A stretch of DNA of 20,516 nucleotides, taken from JBDRNO01 sp043811005 (GTDB lineage: Bacteria > Bacteroidota > Bacteroidia > NORP154). Shown piece by piece: positions 1-6,510 of this stretch; within the stretch, counting starts at the first letter, position 1; every line of letters starts with the position of its first letter. The notes beneath the pieces were generated by a model, which did no database searches, was not told the DNA's origin, and saw nothing but the letters and a program-made list of their open reading frames with translations. The position numbers were made by a program, and so were the translations under genes. The stretch lies in assembly GCA_043811005.1 (NCBI GenBank), contig JBDRNO010000282.1:1-20516 (forward strand), given 5' to 3'.

Positions 1-1
1 A

Positions 2-280
2 TATAATAAGATAGGAAAAAAATCTTGCCGTGGAGAAAAAGTTTTAAATTTTTCCCTCAATTTTATGCTTTTATATACATATCCTAAAGAAATTGTGAAT
101 GAATGTTTTTTTAACGGTTTATATTCAAAGCCAAAAGTATGTTCATCAATAATTCCTCGTAAAATGTTATATGATAAACTTACTTCTTTGCTTGCGTCCT
201 GTGAATGGACATCAATATATGATACATTTAATAAAATCAATAATATAAATAAAAAACGGGTCATTTTAACAAATCTTTAA
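2..280 (+). CDS. Possible 3' end of an unrecognised gene cut by the left edge
   Basis: The reading frame beginning at base 2 stays open from the window edge to a stop at 278-280, about 92 codons, in very AT-rich sequence where the other frames are full of stops. The first ATG in frame is at 65, but the frame is open before it, so this may be the C-terminal part of a longer protein. The translation is mixed polar and hydrophobic (for example YPKEIVNECFFNGLYSKPK) with no motif I recognise, no signal peptide and no obvious membrane segment. It would converge with bioD, overlapping its last codons by about 20 bp. It may equally be a chance open frame. I assign no function. Confidence 0.33.
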   Translation, partial: YNKIGKKSCRGEKVLNFSLNFMLLYTYPKEIVNECFFNGLYSKPKVCSSIIPRKMLYDKLTSLLASCEWTSIYDTFNKINNINKKRVILTNL

Positions 281-878
281 ATTCCTGTGCATATTTGAAA
301 ACCACCTCTTTATTTATCTCTCTTTCCTCCATGATCCTTCCCAAACACTTCAAGCCCGTATGGTTTAAAATAAAATCCTCGGTTGGCTTATTCGGTTTTC
401 CGTTAAATATTATCCCCAAAACATCAATTTTCCTGCTTAATAATGCCTCAACAGATAAAATCGTATGATTGATGCTTCCCAGGTAGTTTTGAGAGACCAA
501 AACCACTTCCGGTTCCAGGTGTTTTATCAGGTCAATAACGAGCTGATTATCATTTAAAGGAACCATTAATCCCCCGGCACCTTCTATTATAAGTGTGTTT
601 TTAGTATTTGGAAGCTGTATTTTACTAAGATCAATCTCAATATTGTCAATAACTGCGCCTGCATGAGGAGACATAAACTGTGATAAGCAATATGATTCAG
701 GATGAAACTTCGATACCTGATTACTGACCAACTGCTGAACCTTCATCGTATCAGTATTGTCTAATTGACCAGCCTGTACAGGTTTCCAATAATCCGCTTT
801 TAATGCTTCGGTTAATATTGCCGATACGACTGTTTTACCAACCTCTGTTCCTATTCCTGTTACAAATATCTTTCTCAT
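261..878 (-). CDS. bioD: ATP-dependent dethiobiotin synthetase BioD
   Basis: This enzyme closes the ureido ring of 7,8-diaminononanoate with CO2 and ATP to make dethiobiotin, the penultimate biotin step, in the cytoplasm. The 205-residue length is close to the usual ~210-230. The N-terminus carries the P-loop GIGTEVGKT (residues 8-16). KPVQAG (32-37), SPHAGA (70-75), the EGAGGLMVPL segment (99-108) and LGSINHT (133-139) match conserved BioD blocks. The start is an ATG at 876-878, placing the P-loop at the expected distance from the N-terminus. No Shine-Dalgarno is visible, as is normal in Bacteroidota. It lies downstream of bioF and bioB on the same strand, but a 348-bp repeat-rich gap separates it from bioF, so it may have its own promoter. 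I could not pick one out. Confidence 0.95.
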   Translation of the reverse strand: MRKIFVTGIGTEVGKTVVSAILTEALKADYWKPVQAGQLDNTDTMKVQQLVSNQVSKFHPESYCLSQFMSPHAGAVIDNIEIDLSKIQLPNTKNTLIIEGAGGLMVPLNDNQLVIDLIKHLEPEVVLVSQNYLGSINHTILSVEALLSRKIDVLGIIFNGKPNKPTEDFILNHTGLKCLGRIMEEREINKEVVFKYAQEFKDLLK

Positions 879-968
879 ACAAATAATGTGTTTATGTGTT
901 TAATTAACCTAAGTTGCCACCTATTGAAACTGATGTGGTATTCATCTACTGATAAAAAATACATACAG

Positions 969-1059
969 CTACTGGCTACTGGTAACTGGCTGCTGGTTTA
1001 TGTCAGTAATGCTTGTTTTATAGGGACTTTACCAGCAACCAGAAGCCAGAAGCCAGCAA
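969..1059. repeat. Imperfect inverted repeat of CTGG/CCAG units
   Basis: Left arm 969-997 and right arm 1031-1059 (29 nt each, 22 pairing positions by hand alignment) are separated by a 33-nt loop. Each arm is itself made of CTGG-spaced units such as CTGGCTACTGG. The right arm is followed on the plus strand by a T run (1063-1068), so the structure looks like a terminator on that strand, but no plus-strand gene precedes it. A mobile palindromic repeat is more likely. Confidence 0.65.
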
Positions 1060-1173
1060 CAGTTTTTTATTAGCAATTATATATTTTATCTAACAAAAAG
1101 TAATAAGTAGCAACTTGCGTTAATTAATAATTGACAAAGACTATGACCAATATCAAATATCCAACCATCCAAT

Positions 1174-1213
1174 CATGCAACCATGCAAGCATGCAAGCAT
1201 GCAAGCATGCAAC
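1174..1213. repeat. Five tandem CATGCAA(G/C) octamers
   Basis: Five consecutive 8-bp units start at 1174, 1182, 1190, 1198 and 1206. The three inner units are CATGCAAG and the two outer ones CATGCAAC. Each unit contains the palindrome GCATGC or part of it. The array sits immediately beyond the 3' end of bioF. Confidence 0.9.
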
Positions 1214-1226
1214 CACTCACTACTTA

Positions 1227-2417
1227 CTATTCACAAATACAACATCCCTTAATAACATCCGCCAATGCTTCAACTTCTTCTTCAGTATTAAAAGCATGCA
1301 AACATATTCTCAATCTTTCTTTTCCTTTTAAAACGGTCGGGCTCATAATTGGTCTTACATCAAATCCAGACTTTTGAATTTGCAATGCAACTTTTTTTAC
1401 CCTCTCATTTCCACTCACAATTATGCACTGAATTGGCGTTGAACTCTCTATTTTTTCAACTTTTGTCCGACCAGACTGATCTTGCAAAATATCATCAACC
1501 TTTAGTTTAAATAACTTCACTAAATTACTGGTCTTTAATATTTTATCATTGCTCTCTGACAGAATGTCATACGCGCATTTTATAGAAAATAAGCTATATA
1601 ATGGTAGTGCCGTTGTATAAATAAAGGGGCGTGAAAAATTGACAAGATAATTCCTTAGCAAGTTGCTTCCAAGTACAATTGCACCATGACAACCGAGCGC
1701 TTTTCCGAACGTATGAACCCGGGCAAAGATCAACTCTTCTCCACTACAATCGTAACTCCTTTTGGATGACAAATCCAACTCCACTACCCTGCCCTTTCCT
1801 CCATTTCCAATAACTCCTGTTGCATGAGCTTCATCAACTATTAAATGTGCATTATATTTCGAGCATAAACCGGCAATCTCCTTTAAAGGCGAAAAATCAC
1901 CATCCATTGAATAAACCGACTCCACAGCAACAAAAATATTTCCTTTCGCCAGTTTTAGCTTATCCTCAAAGTGTGACAGATCATTATGCTTGAATGAAAA
2001 AGAACTTGCTAAGCTTAAACGAACGCCATCTCTAACCGAAGCATGGATCAGCTCATCATAAATAATAGTATCACCTCTAAGTGGAACACATGAAAACAAG
2101 CCGATATTGGCATCATAACCCGAATTAAATATAAGTCCGGCTTCGGCATTGTGATAATCCGCTATGAAAGCTTCGAGGTCTTCTGTAAACTTTGAATTAC
2201 CGGTTAACAGTCTTGAACCGGTTGATCCGGTAATTGCCTTACCCTCAGTGTAGTTATAATTAAGTATCTTTTCCTTTAACTCAACTGACCTGGCAAATCC
2301 AAGGTAATCATTCGAACAAAAATCAATAAGATCATTGCGGGAAGTCAGATTCCTTATAGTTCCATCTGATCTTCTATTATCCAGACTTTTTTTAATATGA
2401 TGATTGATTGGGAACAA
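1227..2417 (-). CDS. bioF: 8-amino-7-oxononanoate synthase BioF
   Basis: This PLP-dependent enzyme condenses pimeloyl thioester with L-alanine to give 8-amino-7-oxononanoate, the first step of the biotin bicycle. The 396-residue protein has the alpha-oxoamine synthase signatures: SNDYLG (35-40), GSTGSRLLTGN (64-74), VDEAHATG (194-201, Asp195 expected near the PLP pyridine nitrogen) and HTFGKALG (235-242), in which Lys239 is the expected PLP Schiff-base lysine. FSRPFIYTTALP (261-272) fits the family. No ATG lies near the N-terminus; the frame is closed by a stop at 2433-2435, so TTG at 2415-2417 is the best start. Residues about 217-228 (SSKRSYDCSGEE) look roughly 10 residues longer than the usual loop between the GxGxV strand and FAR(V/I)HTFG; see findings. 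Kbl and serine palmitoyltransferase share the fold, but the bioB/bioD neighbours favour BioF. Confidence 0.93.
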   Translation of the reverse strand: MFPINHHIKKSLDNRRSDGTIRNLTSRNDLIDFCSNDYLGFARSVELKEKILNYNYTEGKAITGSTGSRLLTGNSKFTEDLEAFIADYHNAEAGLIFNSGYDANIGLFSCVPLRGDTIIYDELIHASVRDGVRLSLASSFSFKHNDLSHFEDKLKLAKGNIFVAVESVYSMDGDFSPLKEIAGLCSKYNAHLIVDEAHATGVIGNGGKGRVVELDLSSKRSYDCSGEELIFARVHTFGKALGCHGAIVLGSNLLRNYLVNFSRPFIYTTALPLYSLFSIKCAYDILSESNDKILKTSNLVKLFKLKVDDILQDQSGRTKVEKIESSTPIQCIIVSGNERVKKVALQIQKSGFDVRPIMSPTVLKGKERLRICLHAFNTEEEVEALADVIKGCCICE

Positions 2418-2456
2418 GGGGAAGGTTTTTATTTAATTATATCGGAATTGCAATAT

Positions 2457-2493
2457 TTTGCCACGAAGGCACAAAGACACAAAGCTACACTAA
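2457..2493. repeat. Low-complexity CACAAAG/CACGAAG dispersed-type repeat
   Basis: The gap upstream of bioF holds a run of near-heptamers (GCCACGAAG, GCACAAAG, ACACAAAG) within 2457-2493. From general knowledge this is a recurrent intergenic sequence type in Bacteroidota genomes. It lies 40-75 bases upstream of the bioF TTG start and could be in its leader or promoter region. Its copy number outside the window is unknown. Confidence 0.6.
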
Positions 2494-2540
2494 GTTTATT
2501 CTCAAAAAACAATAAATTAATTTGTGAAACTATGTTTTTA

Positions 2541-3317
2541 TTAAATCTTTAGCCCAATACCTATTCTGAATTGAAATCGGATAGGAAAACATTGTATATC
2601 GTATGTAGAAACTCTCCTTACTTTTTCAGGTAAACTTGGATCATCATTTTTATTAATCCTTAATGCCCCTTCAACTATATCAATTGGTATATTTAAATCA
2701 AAATAAAATCTTTTGTTAATATCCCAATTCGCACCCGGAGTTAATGAAATTGCAGTGCCTATTCTACGATATTTTGTAGAATGGAAGCCGGATATTTCAG
2801 GAAAAGTAGCTATAATGTTATAGAAAGGACTAATTGAGGCACCAAGGTTAGGTTTGATTTTGAAGTTTTTGTTTTTAAAAAATACCTGATTATAATTATA
2901 TCTAATCAAAATATTAAAAGTTGCAACTCTTTGCCCGGAAACGATTTGAGGAGTTGAAGCAGTATCATATAATATAACAGTTTCATCATCTTGTCTGCTA
3001 AATTCTAATTGACTTAGCTCAATTTCGTGATTATTTCCCTTTTTATTTTCAAATGCTATTGCTGCGGACAAGTTCCATAAAAAATCTTTATCGCTTTTAT
3101 TAGTAGTAAATTGATAAAGACTATTATAAGTTGAACTTTCATTAATTTCATATGAGGTATTTACATAAAGTTTTAAACTGATTTTCTTTGACTTTAGAGT
3201 GTCTATATTAATATCCTGGGAAAATACTACTGATGAGATAAGTAACAAAAAAATAAGAAAAATGGATTGGAATGGATAAATAATCAAATTCATAATAGTG
3301 TTTGGAATTTTGAACAT
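2541..3317 (-). CDS. Predicted secreted outer-membrane beta-barrel protein, unknown function
   Basis: I do not recognise a named family. The 258-residue product starts with a basic/polar stretch, then a strongly hydrophobic segment ending in SSVVFSQ, a typical signal peptide with likely cleavage after Ala/Ser-x-Gln. The rest alternates short amphipathic strands (NILIRYNYNQVFF, FRIGIGLKI) with polar turns rich in Asn/Lys, as in small outer-membrane beta-barrels. There are no cysteines suggesting a lipoprotein site. ATG at 3315-3317 is the longest start; ATG at 3291-3293 (MNLIIYPF) gives a more compact signal peptide and may be the true one. It lies between bioB (76-bp gap) and bioF (123-bp gap) on the same strand, so co-expression with biotin genes is possible. 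A biotin role is speculative. Confidence 0.72.
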   Translation of the reverse strand: MFKIPNTIMNLIIYPFQSIFLIFLLLISSVVFSQDINIDTLKSKKISLKLYVNTSYEINESSTYNSLYQFTTNKSDKDFLWNLSAAIAFENKKGNNHEIELSQLEFSRQDDETVILYDTASTPQIVSGQRVATFNILIRYNYNQVFFKNKNFKIKPNLGASISPFYNIIATFPEISGFHSTKYRRIGTAISLTPGANWDINKRFYFDLNIPIDIVEGALRINKNDDPSLPEKVRRVSTYDIQCFPIRFQFRIGIGLKI

Positions 3318-3337
3318 TATAATTATGATATTGCTCG

Positions 3338-3367
3338 CCCTGTGGAATTTCTTTGGATTCCACAGGG
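3338..3367. repeat. Perfect 11-bp hairpin between bioB and the barrel-protein gene
   Basis: CCCTGTGGAAT (3338-3348) and ATTCCACAGGG (3357-3367) pair perfectly around an 8-nt loop. On the minus strand a T run (3368-3375) comes before the stem instead of after it, so it is not a standard intrinsic terminator for bioB. It sits about 20 bases upstream of the next start codon, where it could act as a leader structure, an RNA-stability element or a partial transcription block. Confidence 0.75.
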
Positions 3368-3393
3368 TAAAAAAATTTCGATATTCGGATTTA

Positions 3394-4389
3394 CTAAGTT
3401 ACTCCTTCAATATCTGATATTTCTTCTTTTGACGTCTTCCTGGGTTTAAGCCCCAATATATCAAACATCTCCATATCCTCACTAAACTCCGGGTTGGGTG
3501 TTGTAAGCAGTTTATCGCCAGCAAAAATCGAGTTAGCGCCTGCCAAAAAGCACAACGCCTGTCCTTCACAACTCATCTGTTTTCTGCCGGCAGAAAGGCG
3601 AACCACCGCTTCAGGCATAACAATACGGGTTACAGCGATCATTCTCACCATCTCCCAAATAGAGATCATTGGCTGCTTTTCAAGCGGGGTTCCCGGAATA
3701 GGCACAAAAGCATTAATAGGTACTGATTCAGGATGGGGATTCATGGAAGACAAAGCATGCAACATACCTGCCCGGTCCCTTATAGATTCTCCCAGACCTA
3801 TAATACCACCGCAGCAAACGGTAATATTGGCTTTTCTCACATTTTCCAAAGTCTTTATGCGATCAGAGAATTTATGTGTGGAAATTATCTCCTTATAATG
3901 CTCCTCTGATGTATCCAAATTGTGGTTGTAGGCAGTTAAACCTGCTTCAGCCAACCTTTTTGCCTGCTCTTCAGTAAGCATTCCAAGTGTACAACATACT
4001 TCCAACCCAAGCACACTAACTGCTTTCACCATTTCCACCACCTTATTAAAATCGCCATTATCACGTACTTCTCTCCACGCAGCGCTCATGCATAACCTTG
4101 AAGCGCCTGCTTTTTTCCCTTGTTTTGCTGCCTTCACAACGTCCTTCAAAGACATTAACCCATCCCCTTTTATCCCGGTCTCTTTCGCATAACGGGATGC
4201 CTGGGAGCAGTATCCGCAATCTTCCGAACAACCACCGGTCTTTATTGAAATCAATGAGTTTATCCGAACCTCCAAAGGATCATTGAACTGCCTGTGAACA
4301 GAAGCTGCCTCGAAAACCAGCTCTAAAAAAGGCAGGTTGAACTTCTCAAGGATCTCTTCTTTTGTCCAGTTGTAGCGTATTTTGCTCAT
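3394..4389 (-). CDS. bioB: Biotin synthase BioB (radical SAM)
   Basis: BioB inserts sulfur into dethiobiotin to form biotin, using SAM, a [4Fe-4S] cluster and a sacrificial [2Fe-2S] cluster. With the ATG at 4387-4389 the protein has 331 residues. A longer TTG-initiated form from 4398 would add only MKY, so the ATG is preferred. The radical SAM motif CSEDCGYC gives Cys54, Cys58 and Cys61. Candidate [2Fe-2S] ligands are Cys100 in LCMSAAWR, Cys132 in CCTLGML, Cys191 in VCCGGIIGLGE, and the Arg of LSAGRKQM. The YNHNLDTS block (153-160) is characteristic of BioB rather than of HydE or other relatives. It is divergent from trmD with an 87-bp spacer, and the likely first gene of the minus-strand biotin cluster. 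Confidence 0.97.
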   Translation of the reverse strand: MSKIRYNWTKEEILEKFNLPFLELVFEAASVHRQFNDPLEVRINSLISIKTGGCSEDCGYCSQASRYAKETGIKGDGLMSLKDVVKAAKQGKKAGASRLCMSAAWREVRDNGDFNKVVEMVKAVSVLGLEVCCTLGMLTEEQAKRLAEAGLTAYNHNLDTSEEHYKEIISTHKFSDRIKTLENVRKANITVCCGGIIGLGESIRDRAGMLHALSSMNPHPESVPINAFVPIPGTPLEKQPMISIWEMVRMIAVTRIVMPEAVVRLSAGRKQMSCEGQALCFLAGANSIFAGDKLLTTPNPEFSEDMEMFDILGLKPRKTSKEEISDIEGVT

Positions 4390-4476
4390 ATATTTCAATT
4401 TTCAACTGCAAATATGAGAATTTTTCACGTGGTAAGACTATGTTTCTTACGTTAAAAAGTTATATTTTTGTTGGTT

Positions 4477-5157
4477 ATGAGAATAGATATCATCACCGCC
4501 TTACCACAACTCATGGAAAATCCTTTCCGGCATTCCATAATTAAACGCGCACAGGAAAACAAGTTGGTTGAGATCAATATACATAATTTACGTGATTATT
4601 CAACTGATAAGCACAACAGTGTTGATGATTATTCTTATGGTGGTGGTGCGGGAATGGTTTTAATGGTAGAGCCAATTGCTAAATGTATTGATAACCTGAA
4701 ATCAAAACAAAAATATGATGAGGTTATTTATATGAGTCCTGACGGAGAAATGTTAACCCAAAAAATGGCAAATCAGCTCTCCACTTACAAAAACCTTATT
4801 ATCTTGTGTGGACATTATAAGGGAATTGATGAGAGGATCAGAGAACACTATATTACCAAAGAGATATCTATAGGTGATTATGTGCTTTCGGGTGGGGAAC
4901 TGGCTGCTGCTGTGTTATGTGACTGCCTTATCCGGCTCATGCCGGGGGTAATTTCCGATGAAACTTCTGCTCTTTCCGACTCTTTTCAGGATGATATACT
5001 TGCCCCACCGGTATATACCCGCCCTGCCGACTATAAAGGGATGAAAGTGCCTGAGATATTGCTGTCGGGAAATACTGAAAAGATAGAAGAATGGAGGCAT
5101 GAACAATCGTTAAAGAGAACCAAAGAACGCAGACCTGGTCTTTTGAACAACTGTTAA
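4477..5157 (+). CDS. trmD: tRNA (guanine-N1-)-methyltransferase TrmD
   Basis: TrmD methylates G37 next to the anticodon in tRNAs reading CNN and related codons, preventing +1 frameshifting. It is a cytoplasmic dimeric SPOUT enzyme. From the ATG at 4477 the product is 226 residues, the normal bacterial length is about 230-250. The N-terminal MRIDIITALP is the family start, so the upstream TTG at 4468 is not used here. The trefoil-knot SAM site is visible as GHYKGIDER (112-120) and SIGDYVLSGGE (131-141). SFQDDIL (169-175) holds the likely catalytic Asp172, and the C-terminal RHEQSLKRTKERRPGLL segment is typical. It is the only confident plus-strand gene; the next gene (5274-6347) converges on it with a 116-bp gap that has no clear terminator. 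Confidence 0.97.
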   Translation: MRIDIITALPQLMENPFRHSIIKRAQENKLVEINIHNLRDYSTDKHNSVDDYSYGGGAGMVLMVEPIAKCIDNLKSKQKYDEVIYMSPDGEMLTQKMANQLSTYKNLIILCGHYKGIDERIREHYITKEISIGDYVLSGGELAAAVLCDCLIRLMPGVISDETSALSDSFQDDILAPPVYTRPADYKGMKVPEILLSGNTEKIEEWRHEQSLKRTKERRPGLLNNC

Positions 5158-5273
5158 TATTAATTGTTACTAATATTACATACAATACAATTTAACTTGT
5201 AATAATTGAAATTTACAATTTGATTTCTTGCGTGTATTTTAAAAGTGCGCAAAACAGGATATACCTCAACTCT

Positions 5274-6347
5274 TTAAAACAAACTAAACGGAGACGGATT
5301 CATATCAACCCCCTTCTTCTCAGCACGGTTGATCTTAAAGGCAAGGGTAATTTCATGTGTCATAGCGCCAGAGATCACTTTACTCATACCGAAACTTGCC
5401 AGGTCATAGCTGTATCCCAGTCCAAAGTATGTATGTTCAAAACCCAGTAATACAGCAATAGCATCCTGTCTCTTATACCTGTACCATACTCCTAAAGTAA
5501 TCTTCATGTCTTCGTTTATATTATAATCATTATAAATACCAATGGCAGTTTCTTCCGCTCCACTTTGAGTGGATAAACGAAGATTGGGAGTGAAATCAAA
5601 TTTGCCTATACCAATAATTTTAACGCCCCCATGAAAATTTGTCCTGGTAGGCAGATTACCCTGCTCATTAGTAAAAGATTCATCGGGTTTATTATGGTGA
5701 AATACCGAAGCGCCAAAATAAGCATTCACCTTGCTATCCTCACCTGAGGGATTATAGTACCATACAAGCCCGGCTCCGAAATCAGGGTACATTACAGGTT
5801 CATTATTGATGGTTTCATTCATGGGATTATTTTCATCAAATTCACCCAGTACATATTGTTCGTCAAAGGTTTGTGCGTCCAGATCGAGTGATTTTTGAAC
5901 AAATCCACCTGTTAATGCACCACACAAGTTATGGCCTGATTCGGATACCTGCAGGTTATAGCTCAGCGCTAAAGCAATATCCAGCGTATTAAAAGCTCCT
6001 GCCTTATCGTTGAATGCAGACAGTCCGATGTCAATCTTCCCCTGATCATCCTCCATAAGCAAAGGATAGAGAAAAGTGAAACGGTATGTTGTATAACCAT
6101 TGGAAATATTGCCCCACTGGTTCCTGTAATTCAATATCCCCTTTATATCAGTATTAGCGCCCATAATAGCTGGATTTAACCGCAATGGAGCAGCGTAAGA
6201 TTGGGTATAACGGGTGTCCTGGGCATACACCCCTCCCCAACCCTCCCCGAATGGGATGGAGTTTATTAGTAAACTATTGATACTTAGTAGTCCTGCTAAG
6301 ATCATTGATTTTCCAATGTTTTGGTGTTTACTCTGAAAATAGTTCAT
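5274..6347 (-). CDS. PorP/SprF-family T9SS outer-membrane protein
   Basis: The 357-residue product begins with a signal peptide ending in VYAQ (likely cleavage after Gln43) followed by the PorP/SprF hallmark at the mature N-terminus, QSYAAPLRLNPAIMG (50-64). The rest reads as beta-barrel strands: NISNGYTTYRFTFLYPL, IDIGLSAFNDKAGAF, FGAGLVWYYNP and YFGLGYSYDLA. SprF of Flavobacterium johnsoniae is needed for surface delivery of the adhesin SprB, and SprF-like proteins generally pair with type B cargo. Here the gene lies 163 bp downstream of a type B-tailed giant protein on the same strand, which fits that pairing. The signal peptide is unusual: residues 30-40 (SIPFGEGWGGV) are encoded by sequence resembling the adjacent intergenic repeat. 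Assignment to SprF rather than PorP or another paralogue rests on context. Confidence 0.92.
   Translation of the reverse strand: MNYFQSKHQNIGKSMILAGLLSINSLLINSIPFGEGWGGVYAQDTRYTQSYAAPLRLNPAIMGANTDIKGILNYRNQWGNISNGYTTYRFTFLYPLLMEDDQGKIDIGLSAFNDKAGAFNTLDIALALSYNLQVSESGHNLCGALTGGFVQKSLDLDAQTFDEQYVLGEFDENNPMNETINNEPVMYPDFGAGLVWYYNPSGEDSKVNAYFGASVFHHNKPDESFTNEQGNLPTRTNFHGGVKIIGIGKFDFTPNLRLSTQSGAEETAIGIYNDYNINEDMKITLGVWYRYKRQDAIAVLLGFEHTYFGLGYSYDLASFGMSKVISGAMTHEITLAFKINRAEKKGVDMNPSPFSLF
6228..6260 (-). repeat. Repeat-like insertion inside the sprF-like signal peptide
   Basis: On the minus strand this stretch contains CCATTCGGGGAGGGTTGGGG followed by AGGGGTG. Aligned by eye it follows the plus-strand noncoding copy at 6474-6510 (CTCC..TTCGG.GAGGGG.CGGGGGAGAGGTG) nearly base for base. 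It encodes SIPFGEGWGGV, a glycine-rich, weakly hydrophobic stretch atypical of a signal-peptide core. The match suggests an in-frame insertion or a shared low-complexity origin. Confidence 0.6.
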
Positions 6348-6420
6348 AATTACTTGATTTTAAATAATTTATAATTTTCGATTATCCTTTTTTAATTAAT
6401 TTATGAAATTACGTTCTTTT

Positions 6421-6510
6421 CTACCCCCTCTGTATCTCCCCCTAAAAACAGGGGGAGAGCCTACACATTAGCTCTCCCCTCTCCTTCGGAGAGGGGTCGG
6501 GGGAGAGGTG
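6421..6510. repeat. G/C-tract palindromic repeat between the PKD giant and sprF-like gene
   Basis: Two hairpins are present. CTCCCCCT (6436-6443) pairs with AGGGGGAG (6450-6457) across a 6-nt A-rich loop. CCCCTCTCC (6476-6484) pairs with GGAGAGGGG (6488-6496) across a 3-nt loop. The second ends in a GGGGGAGAGGTG tail abutting the stop codon of the PKD gene. This is a recurrent Bacteroidota-type intergenic repeat. It could terminate, attenuate or stabilise the transcript from the PKD gene into the sprF-like gene, but no U tract follows on the minus strand. Confidence 0.7.

Larger units (their letters stand above)
879..1226. other. Intergenic gap between bioF and bioD
   Basis: This 348-bp AT-rich gap has no convincing gene. 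It holds an imperfect inverted repeat of CTGG/CCAG motifs (969-1059) and a run of five CATGCAA(G/C) octamers (1174-1213) ending 13 bases beyond the bioF stop. Short open frames here are built from these repeats and look non-coding. The promoter for bioD, if it has its own, should lie here, but no exact TAnnTTTG element was found on the minus strand. Confidence 0.7.

Noticed and set aside
888..1073. 61-codon plus-strand open frame upstream of bioD
   Set aside because: Most of it is translated from the CTGG/CCAG inverted repeat; no coding character.
3494..3898. 134-codon plus-strand open frame opposite bioB
   Set aside because: It lies entirely antisense to a well-supported bioB, and its translation shows no family features; it is a shadow of bioB codon usage.
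4463..4470. TATTTTTG just upstream of trmD as a promoter
   Set aside because: It fits TAnnTTTG but lies only 6 bases before the ATG and has no TTG at the -33 spacing, so it would require a leaderless message; too weak to call.
5158..5273. Terminator between the convergent trmD and sprF-like genes
   Set aside because: Only a weak TTGCG/CGCAA pairing around a long loop was seen; not enough for a terminator call.
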